Assembly: GCA_002722435.1 (NCBI GenBank)
Contig: PBLX01000048.1
Location: 20,553-84,552 of the forward strand
DNA: 64,000 nucleotides
Direction of reading: 5' to 3'
DNA from: Legionellales bacterium
GTDB taxonomy: Bacteria > Pseudomonadota > Gammaproteobacteria > Comchoanobacterales > Comchoanobacteraceae
In this document: positions 1 to 10,300 of the stretch, piece after piece
Layout of the letters: every line of letters begins with the position of its first letter
How positions within the stretch are numbered: the first letter of the stretch is position 1
Made by a program: the position numbers and the translations under genes
The notes under the pieces: generated by a model
What the model was told of the DNA's origin: nothing
The model's database searches: none
What the model saw: the letters and a program-made list of their open reading frames with translations, nothing else

Positions 1-165
1 TATACACAAGCACCTTTTGAAGATTGCTCAAAAGAAACATATGAGGCCATGATGAAGTCCCTGTCAGATATTGATCTAACGAAGGTCATAGAAGAACAAG
101 ATAACACCGACTTACAATCCGAGTCCGCCTGCGCCGGCGGCGAATGCGAAGTAAAATTTATTTAA
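1..165 (+). CDS. C-terminus of ribonucleotide reductase, likely class II (B12-dependent); truncated by window start
   Basis: Frame 1 reads YTQAPFEDCSKETYEAMMKSLSDIDLTKVIEEQDNTDLQSESACAGGECEVKFI*, with the RNR-type Cys-containing tail ACAGGECE. Confidence 0.6.
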   Translation, partial: YTQAPFEDCSKETYEAMMKSLSDIDLTKVIEEQDNTDLQSESACAGGECEVKFI

Positions 166-172
166 AAAATAT

Positions 173-201
173 TTGACAAATCTAAAAAAATATAGTAATA
201 T
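173..201 (+). promoter_or_regulatory. sigma70-like promoter
   Basis: TTGACA, 17 nt, TAATAT upstream of the 228 ORF. Confidence 0.55.
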
Positions 202-227
202 TTATCTACAATGTTGAAAGGAAAAAA

Positions 228-500
228 ATGAACAACAACAATGAAAAACAAATTTCAAAAGAAGAGCACCTTGTAAACTATATTAAAACTTTTGTGGCTA
301 TCGAAACAGCCATTGAGCCGTTTAAGGAGCAAAGAAAAGATTTGAGAGAATCTTATTGCGAAAATGGGTGGCTAACAAAAGAAGAGATGAGATTAGCAGT
401 TAAGGCATATAGATTATACAAATCAGAAACAGACATGGATGTTTTATCAGATTATGTGAATAAGTGCCAAAGGTCTGTGGGGAGATTAACCAATGTCTAA
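228..500 (+). CDS. hypothetical protein
   Basis: ORF with SD (AAAGGAAA), promoter upstream, overlaps next gene. Confidence 0.75.
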   Translation: MNNNNEKQISKEEHLVNYIKTFVAIETAIEPFKEQRKDLRESYCENGWLTKEEMRLAVKAYRLYKSETDMDVLSDYVNKCQRSVGRLTNV

Positions 501-816
501 AATTTCACGCTTTCAGCCGACAAACAGACATCTATTAATTGTCCCCCATGTTCAGAAAAATGAGACTAATACAGGGGTCTTATTGCCAGAAGACTACGAT
601 TTGGATGTAGACAGATATATTGAAGCTACTGTGGTAGCAGTAGCTGAAGACTGCCATAAACAGTTTAGATATTTAAAATATCCTAATCATGAGCCTGAAA
701 AGAAAATTGTCATTGACAGGTCAATGATTTCAGAAGTTAAAATTAAAGATCGAATTCATCACTTAATTTTAGAGAATTACGTCCTTGGCATTTACAGGAG
801 ACCTGATGAGGTTTGA
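493..816 (+). CDS. GroES-like co-chaperonin (putative)
   Basis: NRHLLIVPHVQKNETNTGVLLPEDYDLDVDRYIEATVVAVAEDC...VKIKDRIHHLILENYVLGI resembles the GroES beta-barrel layout with mobile-loop-like segment. Confidence 0.55.
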   Translation: MSKISRFQPTNRHLLIVPHVQKNETNTGVLLPEDYDLDVDRYIEATVVAVAEDCHKQFRYLKYPNHEPEKKIVIDRSMISEVKIKDRIHHLILENYVLGIYRRPDEV

Positions 817-1510
817 CTTGTTTGGCGACAATATCGGATCCGTAGAATACGTTTCACATATGGGGTCAGATTTAACAATTGTAAATTCCGCGAGAGTTTC
901 GTTTGGTGTTGAAAAGCACGTCTTAGATGAGAAGGATATCAAATTAATCAATTATTTGTTGAAGCACAACCACACAAGTCCGTTTGAACATTGTGCTTTA
1001 ACAATGAGGTTTACAGTGCCCCTCTTCATAAGATCTCAGCACCACCGGCACCGAACTTGGGCCTACAATGAAATAAGTAGAAGGTACACTGATGTTGATA
1101 TAAAATTTTATTCCCCGGAGCAGTTTAGGGTTCAACACAAATCAAATCGACAAGCTAGTGAGGATAAGCTGATAAATCCTGATATTGATGGGACTCTTGA
1201 ACGAGACTGGCCAACAACCGAAAATCTGGCCTCAGACGCCGTTAACAATCACAATAGTTCATCTCTAGAGTTGTATAATAAGCTGGTTAGTTCAGGCGTC
1301 TGTCGCGAACAGGCAAGAGGTGTATTGCCTCAAAATTTATATACACAGTATTACGGTACAGTCAATTTGAGCAATCTCATGAAATTTGTATCTCTCAGGT
1401 TACATGAAGGCGCTCAATGGGAAATTCAACAGGTTGCAAATGCTTGTCTTAAAATTGCAGAGGAATACTTTCCGCACTCAACCAAAGCGTTTAGGGAGCA
1501 TAAGTTTTGA
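806..1510 (+). CDS. thyX: Flavin-dependent thymidylate synthase
   Basis: ThyX signature RHRTWAYNEISRRY; ATG at 806 preceded by GGAG (ORF track extends to 785). Confidence 0.95.
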   Translation: MRFDLFGDNIGSVEYVSHMGSDLTIVNSARVSFGVEKHVLDEKDIKLINYLLKHNHTSPFEHCALTMRFTVPLFIRSQHHRHRTWAYNEISRRYTDVDIKFYSPEQFRVQHKSNRQASEDKLINPDIDGTLERDWPTTENLASDAVNNHNSSSLELYNKLVSSGVCREQARGVLPQNLYTQYYGTVNLSNLMKFVSLRLHEGAQWEIQQVANACLKIAEEYFPHSTKAFREHKF

Positions 1511-3753
1511 ATATTAGGGTTCTAACAATTTTTCTCTTTTCTTTGTTGGCCTTATCGTGTAGAGATCCAAAAAGCTCTACAGAGGGCCCCCTAAGTGAAG
1601 ACCCGGGCCCGCGACTGATAGTTGATAATATCCCTAACGGAGGGCAAGAACAAGACGTTTTTTTGCTGGTGGACGAATTATCACCAGCAGGTGCTGATGC
1701 AGAGCCACAACTAACGCCAGAGCAAATATGTGAAACAACCACCACATCGGAACCAGACGAGTATTGTCTGTGTTTTCCAGAGTGCTGCGACCGCCAGAGG
1801 TGGTACTGTCCCCCCAACCCTGCACAGACAATTGACGTAATGAACGTTATCGTGGAAATTTGTGACCAAGGCGGCACTCCCTGTCTGTTTGGCCAAGATG
1901 AAAATTGCCCCCCTCCAGAAATACTTTTCCAGAGTGAGTGCACCACACAATGGGAGTGCCCCCCAGGCACTAGTGGTGAGTTTGTAGAGTGGTTTGAATG
2001 TCAACTAGAGGATGGCACCCTTGGCAGGCAGCAGGTTCTCTGTAATAAGGGAAACTTAGTCCACCTGCCTTGTCAGCCTTGTAGCGAAGAGGATTGTAAC
2101 GGCCTGGATGATGATTGTGACGGTGGGATTGATGAGGGTCGATTTCCTTGCGAGAATGATTGCGGTCAAGGCCAAGGATATTGTGTAAATTTGGAAATTG
2201 TGGGATGTGACGCCACCGGCCCTTCGGACGAGCGCTGCAACTACGAGGACGACGACTGCGACGGCCTCATCGACGAAAATCAAAGGAATGTGTGCGATGA
2301 GTGCGGCCCCGTCCCGGTAGAATTGTGCAACAACATCGATGATGATTGTGATGGAGTTATAGATGAAGAACTCATTCAGGAATGCGAAACGCTTTGTGGC
2401 GTTGGGTTCGAAACTTGTGATTTAGGTAATTGGATATCTTGCACCGTTGCGCAACCATCAGAAGAAGTGGATCCTTGCGATGGCGCTGATCAAGATTGCG
2501 ACGGTTTAATTGATGAGGGTCTAAATTGCGACTGTACGATCCAAGATGTAGGAGTATTAATACCTTGTTCAGAAGAACCTCTGAGGTGTGGCCAAGGCTT
2601 TAAATCTTGTCAATGCGACGATCCGCCAGGGTGCACGCAATTGAGTATGTCTGAATGTCTCGCCTTGTGTGCACAATTAGAAATTTTATCTGGCCAACCG
2701 TGTGACCCTTATACTGGAATGGAGGTCGCAAACGAAATATGCAATAATTTTGATGAGGACTGTGACAGTAGAGTGGATGAGGAAATTCAGGTTGCATGCT
2801 ATACAGGCCCCGAAGGCACTTTAGATGTTGGTGTGTGCCACGCTGGTAACATGATCTGCCAACAAGGACAGTGGGGAAATAATGACAGATGGGATCGATT
2901 CCAGAGAGACTTCTGTAAGGATGAGGTTGTGCCTTCAACAGAGGTGTGCGATGGCTCTGATAACGACTGTGATGGGGTTGCAGATTACGGAGAAGAGATA
3001 AGAGACACAGACATTTTATTTATTTTAGACTGGTCTGGCTCGATGGATGGAACAATATCCGCCGTCCGAGCAGCACTAAATCGATTCGCAGCTCACTTTC
3101 AGGCAGAAAGTAAGCTGCACTGGGGCTTGGTTGTGGGCCCGAAAGAAGATGCCAGAGAAAGAGAGAGACTTTATCTAGTGTCCGACATAGCGCCGTTTGC
3201 CGACTTCCTAGCCTCTTTTGCTGCACTGAATGGCGAAGGTATGGGCACTAGTGAAGAGATGCTCAGAGATGCCTTGTATTTTGTTACAAGGGATATATCT
3301 CAAACTGCCGACTTTGACGTCAGCAGTTCTCAGTGGTTGTCAGAGACCGCCTCGACTCCAAGCAAAGAGAACTTCAAAATCAATTGGAGACAAAATGTAG
3401 ACAAAATTGCAATTGTATTCACAGATGAGCAGGACCAGTCTTGGCTAACTCCTGAGATTACGAGGGAGACTATCACATCTACTCTGGCAGGGACTATAAG
3501 GTTTAAACTCTATACGTTTGTCTCTGCTAACGATTCTGGAATGTGGCCAAATTGGGCCACACAAACGGGAGGTAGGTCTTTTGAATTGACGTGGAATCAA
3601 AATCAAATGTATGAAAATTTGATGTCTATAATAGACGAGGCATGTCTCCCACCGGAACAAGAACAGGGAGCGCTGATTCAAAATTTTTCCAATAGATACA
3701 TATATTCTAGTTTTCACCTTAGATATGATCATAATATCAAGATATGCTATTGA
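1507..3753 (+). CDS. Secreted lipoprotein with MopE-like CN..DDDCDG..DE repeats and VWA domain
   Basis: Signal peptide with lipobox LALSC; six C(N/D)xxDxDCDxxxD repeats; VWA MIDAS-like DILFILDWSGSMDGT. Confidence 0.85.
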   Translation: MNIRVLTIFLFSLLALSCRDPKSSTEGPLSEDPGPRLIVDNIPNGGQEQDVFLLVDELSPAGADAEPQLTPEQICETTTTSEPDEYCLCFPECCDRQRWYCPPNPAQTIDVMNVIVEICDQGGTPCLFGQDENCPPPEILFQSECTTQWECPPGTSGEFVEWFECQLEDGTLGRQQVLCNKGNLVHLPCQPCSEEDCNGLDDDCDGGIDEGRFPCENDCGQGQGYCVNLEIVGCDATGPSDERCNYEDDDCDGLIDENQRNVCDECGPVPVELCNNIDDDCDGVIDEELIQECETLCGVGFETCDLGNWISCTVAQPSEEVDPCDGADQDCDGLIDEGLNCDCTIQDVGVLIPCSEEPLRCGQGFKSCQCDDPPGCTQLSMSECLALCAQLEILSGQPCDPYTGMEVANEICNNFDEDCDSRVDEEIQVACYTGPEGTLDVGVCHAGNMICQQGQWGNNDRWDRFQRDFCKDEVVPSTEVCDGSDNDCDGVADYGEEIRDTDILFILDWSGSMDGTISAVRAALNRFAAHFQAESKLHWGLVVGPKEDARERERLYLVSDIAPFADFLASFAALNGEGMGTSEEMLRDALYFVTRDISQTADFDVSSSQWLSETASTPSKENFKINWRQNVDKIAIVFTDEQDQSWLTPEITRETITSTLAGTIRFKLYTFVSANDSGMWPNWATQTGGRSFELTWNQNQMYENLMSIIDEACLPPEQEQGALIQNFSNRYIYSSFHLRYDHNIKICY

Positions 3754-4520
3754 AAGATGTTGTAATAGGTTCTAGCGTGGAATCTATGTTTTACGCATTT
3801 ACAAATGATTATTTTCACATTCTTAGCTCTAGTAATATTCCTATTTTTTACAAGGAGTGTTGTCTCAACTTGTTTGGAAACCCAAGACAAGACTATACTT
3901 GGTCAAGATTGTTTTTGCTGCTGTCTTTACAAGGGCAAATGATTGATAACGCAGACTTGCAGAATATAAGATTACAAGAGAGAAAGCTAAAAATAATTAC
4001 AAGTTCGCATAATCAAGAGTATGAGTTTAACAATTGCCATATTTTTGAACCAGCGCCTATTGTCTTTGACCTTGACATTGAAGTTCTTAAAAGCGAAAAT
4101 CCCGTATACATAGTGTATGATGACTTTGAGTTGTCAAATTTAGGAGGAAGACACACTTTCTTACCGCCTAAAATATCTATTTCTAACTTTGCAAAAGAAA
4201 TACATTTTTATTCATCAAGTCGAGTGGATGGGTCCAAGTATATTACCGACTGCGTAGCGGAGTCACACCTTAGTTATGAAGATCTCATGGATTTTGACTA
4301 CTCAGATACCATGGCTCGTTTTGCTGTCGAGCGCTATTTAGACTCAATAGACATAAAAGGCAACAAGATTGGCCTTTATAAAAATGGAAGCAATAAGTAC
4401 CGCAAACCCCGCGTATTGCACAATAAAAGAGTTGTTATAAAAAAAGATAATAATTTATATAAAGATACAAAAAATGTTTTTTTTATAAAAAACTTTTGCT
4501 TGAAAGATGCGATATCATGA
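3744..4520 (+). CDS. hypothetical protein
   Basis: Long plus-strand ORF overlapping neighbours. Confidence 0.7.
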   Translation: MLLKDVVIGSSVESMFYAFTNDYFHILSSSNIPIFYKECCLNLFGNPRQDYTWSRLFLLLSLQGQMIDNADLQNIRLQERKLKIITSSHNQEYEFNNCHIFEPAPIVFDLDIEVLKSENPVYIVYDDFELSNLGGRHTFLPPKISISNFAKEIHFYSSSRVDGSKYITDCVAESHLSYEDLMDFDYSDTMARFAVERYLDSIDIKGNKIGLYKNGSNKYRKPRVLHNKRVVIKKDNNLYKDTKNVFFIKNFCLKDAIS

Positions 4521-5356
4521 TATCGTCACCACAAGGAAGAAACCTATCTGGAATAATACCCTTGGCAGGATGGAAAAATAGCTTTGATTTCCCCTGGCCA
4601 GATTACTTGCAGCCTATAAGAGAGGGGTATTTGGCGGTAGAAAGATCGGTAGCTGAATGCGCATACGCAGGCTGTGACAGTATCTGGATTGTCTGCAATG
4701 ACGACGTTGCGCCTCTTGTGAAAAAGAGAATAGGAGACTATATCCTAGACCCTAAATACTTCAGGGAAAAAGACTTCGTAAAGAGAAAGCGTTATCACGA
4801 AAAGTGGATTCCTGTATTGTACACCCCTGTTCCGATTAAGGACAGAGACCGGAGAGATTCTTTGGGTTGGTCAATCTTACACGGTGCCCTTTCAAATTTT
4901 TTGATCTCAAGTAAAATTAGCAGGTGGACTTTGCCAACAAAATATTTTGTGTCGTTTCCCTACGGTCTGTACGACCCTCTCTTACTGAAAAATCACATAG
5001 ACTCAATACGAGGTTCAGATTCTTTTTTTCTTTCTTATAGGGGAGAAACGGTAAGAGACAATAAGTATTTAAGTTTTACATTTTTTCCAGAAGACTGGCC
5101 AAAGTTTAAATGGAACATAAAAAATCAGTGTACTGGTGGAGACAAAACAATACACTTTTCAGAAAGGTGGTCAGGCAAAAATTTTACTCTTGACAAAATT
5201 TTTAATCTTGATACAATACCTATGGATAAAATAATAGAGATAAATGAATATTACAGCTTAGAGAGCTGGGAATCTTTAAAAGATTATTATAGCTCGAATC
5301 ATATTATTACCAGGCCCTCTAAAAAATTTATAAAGCCCTACTTTGTGAAAGAATAA
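4517..5356 (+). CDS. hypothetical protein, possibly nucleotidyltransferase/sugar-nucleotide-like
   Basis: ATGA overlap with upstream stop; MISSPQGRNLSGIIPLAGWKNSFDFPWPDYLQPI start. Confidence 0.7.
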   Translation: MISSPQGRNLSGIIPLAGWKNSFDFPWPDYLQPIREGYLAVERSVAECAYAGCDSIWIVCNDDVAPLVKKRIGDYILDPKYFREKDFVKRKRYHEKWIPVLYTPVPIKDRDRRDSLGWSILHGALSNFLISSKISRWTLPTKYFVSFPYGLYDPLLLKNHIDSIRGSDSFFLSYRGETVRDNKYLSFTFFPEDWPKFKWNIKNQCTGGDKTIHFSERWSGKNFTLDKIFNLDTIPMDKIIEINEYYSLESWESLKDYYSSNHIITRPSKKFIKPYFVKE

Positions 5357-5360
5357 AATT

Positions 5361-5564
5361 ATGAATTTAACAAAAATTGAAATGTTATATGATAACATAC
5401 CGTACCACATCAAGGAAAATATAGGTTTTCCGCATACTTATTTGTTATTGACAAATGAGCAAGAATCATTTATAATGAGTATGTTCGAAAAAGAAGTTAA
5501 CCCAATAAAAAAAGAACTACTTGATTGTATTGAAGAGATGAAAGGTTTAGTAGATGAAATCTAG
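5361..5564 (+). CDS. hypothetical protein
   Basis: Small ORF in operon context. Confidence 0.6.
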   Translation: MNLTKIEMLYDNIPYHIKENIGFPHTYLLLTNEQESFIMSMFEKEVNPIKKELLDCIEEMKGLVDEI

Positions 5565-8500
5565 AAAAGTTAGCAAGATTCCTTTTGTGGGCCTCCATGC
5601 ACATTCTGTTGCGGGGTCCCCGTTTGATGCTTTGGGCTATCCACCAGATCATATGGAGTTTGCGTATGAAAACGGAATGGATGCCTTGGCTTTAACTGAT
5701 CATGGAAACATGAATGGTCTTGCATGGCAAGTTTTGCACGCCAAGAAGATGAAAGCTCAGGGCAAAAAATTCAAACCAATTTTTGGTTGTGAGGCATACT
5801 TTATCCCATCGGTTAAAAAATGGAAGAGAGAGTACGAGCTGATTAAATCAGAGTCAAAGAAAAAATCAGAGTATGAGGCTGATAATTCTGGAACAACTGT
5901 AGAAGATGAGGGCGCTTCCAAGAAAAAAATTAAGTCTGTCTTGAATAGGAGGAGGCACTTAATTCTACTAGCTATGAATCAAACAGGCCTCCAAAATATC
6001 TTTAAAATGATATCTCGATCCTACGCTGGTGATAATTTTTACAGGTATCCTAGGGTTGATTATGATATGCTATCTGAATATAATGAGGGAGTTATCGCAG
6101 CTTCAGCTTGTCTCGGTGGAGTTTATGCCGGTAATTACTGGGAAAACCGCGACACCGGACCGGATGCTATTTTACACGCGATGAGAGAGACAACGCAAAA
6201 AATGCAGTCTATTTTTTCGGATCGCTGGTACGGAGAGCTACAGTGGAATAACATACCGGAGCAGCACGAGTTAAACGGATATATTATCCAGATGCATCGA
6301 GAATTTGGAATTGATCTTATTTCAACCGCAGACTCTCACTATTATGATGTTGACGTGTGGAAGGATAGGGAGCTGTACAAGAGACTCGGTTGGCTAGGTA
6401 GAGGAAAGCCAGATTATTTATCTGACGAATTGCCAACTTCAGTTGAAGAGATAGGTTACGAACTCTATCCAAAAAATGGAGACCAAATGTGGGAATCATA
6501 CAAGAAGTATTCTAAATCTGTCGGTGCTGAGTATGACGATGAGTTAGTATTAGCCTCTATAAAGAATACCTATGATATTGCCCACAACAGAATCAAAACA
6601 TTCCTACCGGATAATACGGTAAGACTGCCAGAATTTGTGGTCCCAGAGGGCTCCACAGCCTCTCAGACCTTAGCGGCTCTTTGTGTTGAGGGCTTGAGAG
6701 AGCTTGGCCTGCAAGATAAAAAAGAATATGTTGAGCGTCTTAAGTACGAGACCTCTGTAATTGACAAGAGAGGTTTTTCTAAGTATTTTCTAACCATGAA
6801 AGCGATATCAGACGTGGCAATCCAAAGGCAACTCGCCGGCCCAGGTCGCGGGTCTGCTGCGGGTTCACTGGTTGCATACGTCTTGAAGATTACTCAAATT
6901 GATCCGATCAAGTATGGGCTTCAATTTGAGAGATTCTTGACGAAGGGAGGTTCTGGATATCCAGATATTGACTACGATGTATCGGATCCCATGACCTTAA
7001 AGGAAGAGTTAATTGATCTATGGGGAGACAATTCTGTCGTCCCAATTACAAATTGGAACACTCTCCAGTTAAGGTCTCTTATTAAAGATATTTCCAAATT
7101 TTATGGCATTGAGTTTACTGAAGTAAATAATGTTACGAGCAAGATGGTCTATGAGGCCACGCCACTAGCCAAGAAAAAGCACGGTATCACTGCTGGAGTT
7201 TACGCGCCAACCTTTGAAGAGTTGATGGAGTTTTCCGAATCGCTCCAGAAATTTTTGGCTAAGTATCCTCACATAAAGACTCATATTGAAAAACTGTATG
7301 GACAAACCAGATCTGCATCACGTCACGCTGGCGGCGTAGTCGTAGGGGAGAATTTAGATCAATGGATGCCCCTTATAAATTCAGGCGGTGTTAGACAGAC
7401 TCCCTGGTCTGAGGGTCAGAATGTAAGGCACTTGGAGCCCATGGGCTTCATTAAGTTTGATATCCTTGGCTTAGCCTCCCTAAGAATGATGGAGGGTGCT
7501 ATAGAGCGAATCCTTCGAAGGCACCATAACATTGAAAAGCCAACCTTTAATCAAATAAAAGAATACTATAATAACAATTTGCACCCTGAGGTGATAAATT
7601 TAAATGATAAGAATGTTTGGAAAAACATCTTCCATAAAGGGAAGTGGGCGGGCATCTTCCAGTTCACAGAAACAGGTGCACAGACATTTTGCAAGAATGC
7701 AAAGCCAGATAACATAATCGACTTGGCAGCAATCACGTCTATTTATAGGCCCGGACCGCTATCCGCGAATGTAGATAAAAAATTTATTGGTGCAAAAAAG
7801 TACCCAGATGATGTAGAATATATAAATAAAACAGTCCGCTCTGTGACGGAGGAAACTTATGGCTTTTTGATTTTTCAAGAGCAGATCGCAATGCTTGCCC
7901 ACAAGCTTGGGGAAGGCTTAACTCTTGACGAAGGCAACAAGCTTAGAAAACTTCTAACAAAGAAGGGCACAGGGTCAATCCAGGCACAGAAGGATAAAAT
8001 TTATGATAAGTTCCGCCGCGGCTGTTTGAAGAAGGGAATGAAAGAATATGAAGCTAGGGAACTGTGGGAAACTTTTGAATATTTTTCCGGATACGGTTTT
8101 AACAAATCTCACGCTGTATCCTACTGTGTTTTATCCTATCAGTGTGCTTATCTACTTAATTATTACCCGGCTGAATGGCTAGCGGCCTTCCTAGACAAGG
8201 AACCCGAAACCAGAAAAGAGCGCGCAATCGCCACAGCAAAATCCATGGGTTTTAATGTGCAGCCATTAGATATAAACACCTCGGGTACTGTTTGGGCGAT
8301 TGACGAGCAAGGGGACACATTGATACAGCCCTTAACATCAATCAAAGGACTTGGAGATAAGGCAATTGAGCAAATAATTGAACACAGACCTTTTAACACT
8401 ATTGAGGAGTTTTTGTTTCATCCAGATGTAATCTACTCCAAGTTGAATAAGAAGTGCATCCACGCGTTGGTATTATCTCAAGCAATGAACAGCTTGGTGG

Positions 8501-8988
8501 ATGATAGGTTTACTGGACTGAAGCACTTCTGGACAGCCGTGTCAGAAGATCGGCCAAGAAAAGAGAAGAAACTACTGGAAAATATAGAGAAGTATGCACC
8601 AGAGGGAGACTTTTCAGAAGAAGAGAAGCTAGAATATCTAGTTAACTTAACGGGTGTTTTTCCGATCAACGCGGTTGTAACCCCCCGTGTAAGACAGAAG
8701 CTTGATGAACTTTACATTCCACCAATTTCTGAATTTGATCCGAATCTTGGTGTCACATGGTTTATCCCTAGAGAGTGCAAACTCAAAAAATCCAAAAATG
8801 GTAAAAACTTTTATGTTGTTAAAGTTATAGATGACAACAATGAGACAACGGTAATCCGATGTTGGGCAGTTGACCCAGAGAGGGACATAGTGCACATCAA
8901 CCGACCTTACATGGCAAAGTTAAATTATAACCAGCAATGGGGATTTTCAACTTTCAGTTTAAGAAAAACATTTAAATTATTGGCATAA
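5554..8988 (+). CDS. dnaE: DNA polymerase III alpha subunit (DnaE-type)
   Basis: PHP domain (GLHAHSVAGSPFDALGYPP, ALTDHGNMNG), catalytic GPGRGSAAGSLVAY and YPDIDYD motifs. Confidence 0.95.
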   Translation: MKSRKVSKIPFVGLHAHSVAGSPFDALGYPPDHMEFAYENGMDALALTDHGNMNGLAWQVLHAKKMKAQGKKFKPIFGCEAYFIPSVKKWKREYELIKSESKKKSEYEADNSGTTVEDEGASKKKIKSVLNRRRHLILLAMNQTGLQNIFKMISRSYAGDNFYRYPRVDYDMLSEYNEGVIAASACLGGVYAGNYWENRDTGPDAILHAMRETTQKMQSIFSDRWYGELQWNNIPEQHELNGYIIQMHREFGIDLISTADSHYYDVDVWKDRELYKRLGWLGRGKPDYLSDELPTSVEEIGYELYPKNGDQMWESYKKYSKSVGAEYDDELVLASIKNTYDIAHNRIKTFLPDNTVRLPEFVVPEGSTASQTLAALCVEGLRELGLQDKKEYVERLKYETSVIDKRGFSKYFLTMKAISDVAIQRQLAGPGRGSAAGSLVAYVLKITQIDPIKYGLQFERFLTKGGSGYPDIDYDVSDPMTLKEELIDLWGDNSVVPITNWNTLQLRSLIKDISKFYGIEFTEVNNVTSKMVYEATPLAKKKHGITAGVYAPTFEELMEFSESLQKFLAKYPHIKTHIEKLYGQTRSASRHAGGVVVGENLDQWMPLINSGGVRQTPWSEGQNVRHLEPMGFIKFDILGLASLRMMEGAIERILRRHHNIEKPTFNQIKEYYNNNLHPEVINLNDKNVWKNIFHKGKWAGIFQFTETGAQTFCKNAKPDNIIDLAAITSIYRPGPLSANVDKKFIGAKKYPDDVEYINKTVRSVTEETYGFLIFQEQIAMLAHKLGEGLTLDEGNKLRKLLTKKGTGSIQAQKDKIYDKFRRGCLKKGMKEYEARELWETFEYFSGYGFNKSHAVSYCVLSYQCAYLLNYYPAEWLAAFLDKEPETRKERAIATAKSMGFNVQPLDINTSGTVWAIDEQGDTLIQPLTSIKGLGDKAIEQIIEHRPFNTIEEFLFHPDVIYSKLNKKCIHALVLSQAMNSLVDDRFTGLKHFWTAVSEDRPRKEKKLLENIEKYAPEGDFSEEEKLEYLVNLTGVFPINAVVTPRVRQKLDELYIPPISEFDPNLGVTWFIPRECKLKKSKNGKNFYVVKVIDDNNETTVIRCWAVDPERDIVHINRPYMAKLNYNQQWGFSTFSLRKTFKLLA

Positions 8989-9013
8989 TAGACAAAAAGG
9001 AGTAAATAGATTT

Positions 9014-9193
9014 ATGGAAAAAAATTATTCAATTTTCTTTGAAAATAAAGAAAGCAAAGAAATAAAAACAAAAATGGTGAGACACCTCTCTTTCCCAGAG
9101 GCTTGTAGTGCTGCTTATAGGGAGCGTCGACTACTTGGGTACTCTTGGGAGATCGTCAAGGTAGAGAAAGAAGAAACTAGGAGATATCGATGA
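9014..9193 (+). CDS. hypothetical small protein (59 aa)
   Basis: ATG...TGA ORF overlapping the start of the 9190 ORF; below ORF-track cut-off. Confidence 0.6.
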   Translation: MEKNYSIFFENKESKEIKTKMVRHLSFPEACSAAYRERRLLGYSWEIVKVEKEETRRYR

Positions 9194-9837
9194 GTAGAAC
9201 TTCAGGATTAGCCGCTAAGTTATTAGCCGAACAATATAAAAAAATCTTACAAGATAAGGGCTTCGCTTTTTTTGAAAATGGCGATTACAATTTAAATATC
9301 ATTGGTGTTCGAAACGCCTCTGGAGATGCATCTAAGTTTGATGATTTTATTAGTGTACTATATAAAATTTCTGGGGAATGGACATGCGATACATATCCAG
9401 TGACAACTGAACCTGGAACCTCAATATTGAAAAGACCCTTAAAGGAGGTCGAGCACAAAGGAACTGCAATTTTAGTGCCAAGCCAGTATAGGGGCGTGTA
9501 CAAAATTGGATGGCATGGAAGCAGAGACCGAGGACACATGGCCCTATGTCAAAGAGGGGGTCAAGTAAAGGTCTGGAGAGACAACAATAGGGACATAAAG
9601 CCAGATTACCATGGCCAAGAGGATGTCGGCTGGTATGGAATCAATATTCACAAACACCGCGGCTCAACCGCCAGGATTAACACCGGCGGCGCCTCAGCAG
9701 GGTGTCAAGTATTCCAAAGTAGTGTAGATTTCTCAGAGTTTATGGAGACGTGTTCAGATGCAAGAGATAAGTGGGGTAACAGCTTTACTTACACTCTCTT
9801 GGAAGAAAAAGACTTGACAAACAAAGGAGTATGTTGA
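9190..9837 (+). CDS. putative L,D-transpeptidase-like / cell-wall-active protein
   Basis: GWYGINIHKHRG...GGASAGCQVF: His plus SAGC resembles YkuD-type catalytic layout. Confidence 0.45.
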   Translation: MSRTSGLAAKLLAEQYKKILQDKGFAFFENGDYNLNIIGVRNASGDASKFDDFISVLYKISGEWTCDTYPVTTEPGTSILKRPLKEVEHKGTAILVPSQYRGVYKIGWHGSRDRGHMALCQRGGQVKVWRDNNRDIKPDYHGQEDVGWYGINIHKHRGSTARINTGGASAGCQVFQSSVDFSEFMETCSDARDKWGNSFTYTLLEEKDLTNKGVC

Positions 9838-9841
9838 TATT

Positions 9842-10300
9842 ATGGTAGACAATAAAGTAAAGGTTTTTAAAGTTCACGAGAATGCAAAGATTCCAAAGCG
9901 TGCACATCCGACAGATGCAGGGATAGATTTTTTTTACTGTCCGGAAAAGCCATCAACTTTGGCCATCGAGCCGGGACAAAGTGTCTTATTGCCAACGGGC
10001 ATTAAAATGGAGGTTCCCCAAGATCATATGTTACAGATTATGAACAAATCAGGAATTGCTAGCAAGCGCAGTTTGATTACTGGGGCTTGCGTCGTAGACG
10101 AAGGGTATACAGGAGAGATCTTTGTAAATCTCCACAACATAGGTACAAAGACAAATTTTGTTGAGTCAGGGCAGAAAATCGCCCAGGGCGTTTTCATAAA
10201 GATTCAGAAACCAGATCTTTGCGAGATTATGGAGGATGTTCTTTATGAAGGGGATACATCTAGGGGTGCCGGCGCACTTGGCTCAACAGGAGATTCATAA
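9842..10300 (+). CDS. dut: dUTP diphosphatase
   Basis: Trimeric dUTPase motifs: HPTDAGIDF, NKSGIASKRSLITGACVVDEGYTGEI, RGAGALGSTG. Confidence 0.92.
   Translation: MVDNKVKVFKVHENAKIPKRAHPTDAGIDFFYCPEKPSTLAIEPGQSVLLPTGIKMEVPQDHMLQIMNKSGIASKRSLITGACVVDEGYTGEIFVNLHNIGTKTNFVESGQKIAQGVFIKIQKPDLCEIMEDVLYEGDTSRGAGALGSTGDS

Noticed and set aside
1491-2283. Minus-strand ORFs (1491-1970, 1711-2004, 2056-2283) antisense to the MopE/VWA gene
   Set aside because: Low-complexity antisense of Cys/Asp-rich repeats with no SD or family motifs; the plus strand has a coherent domain protein.
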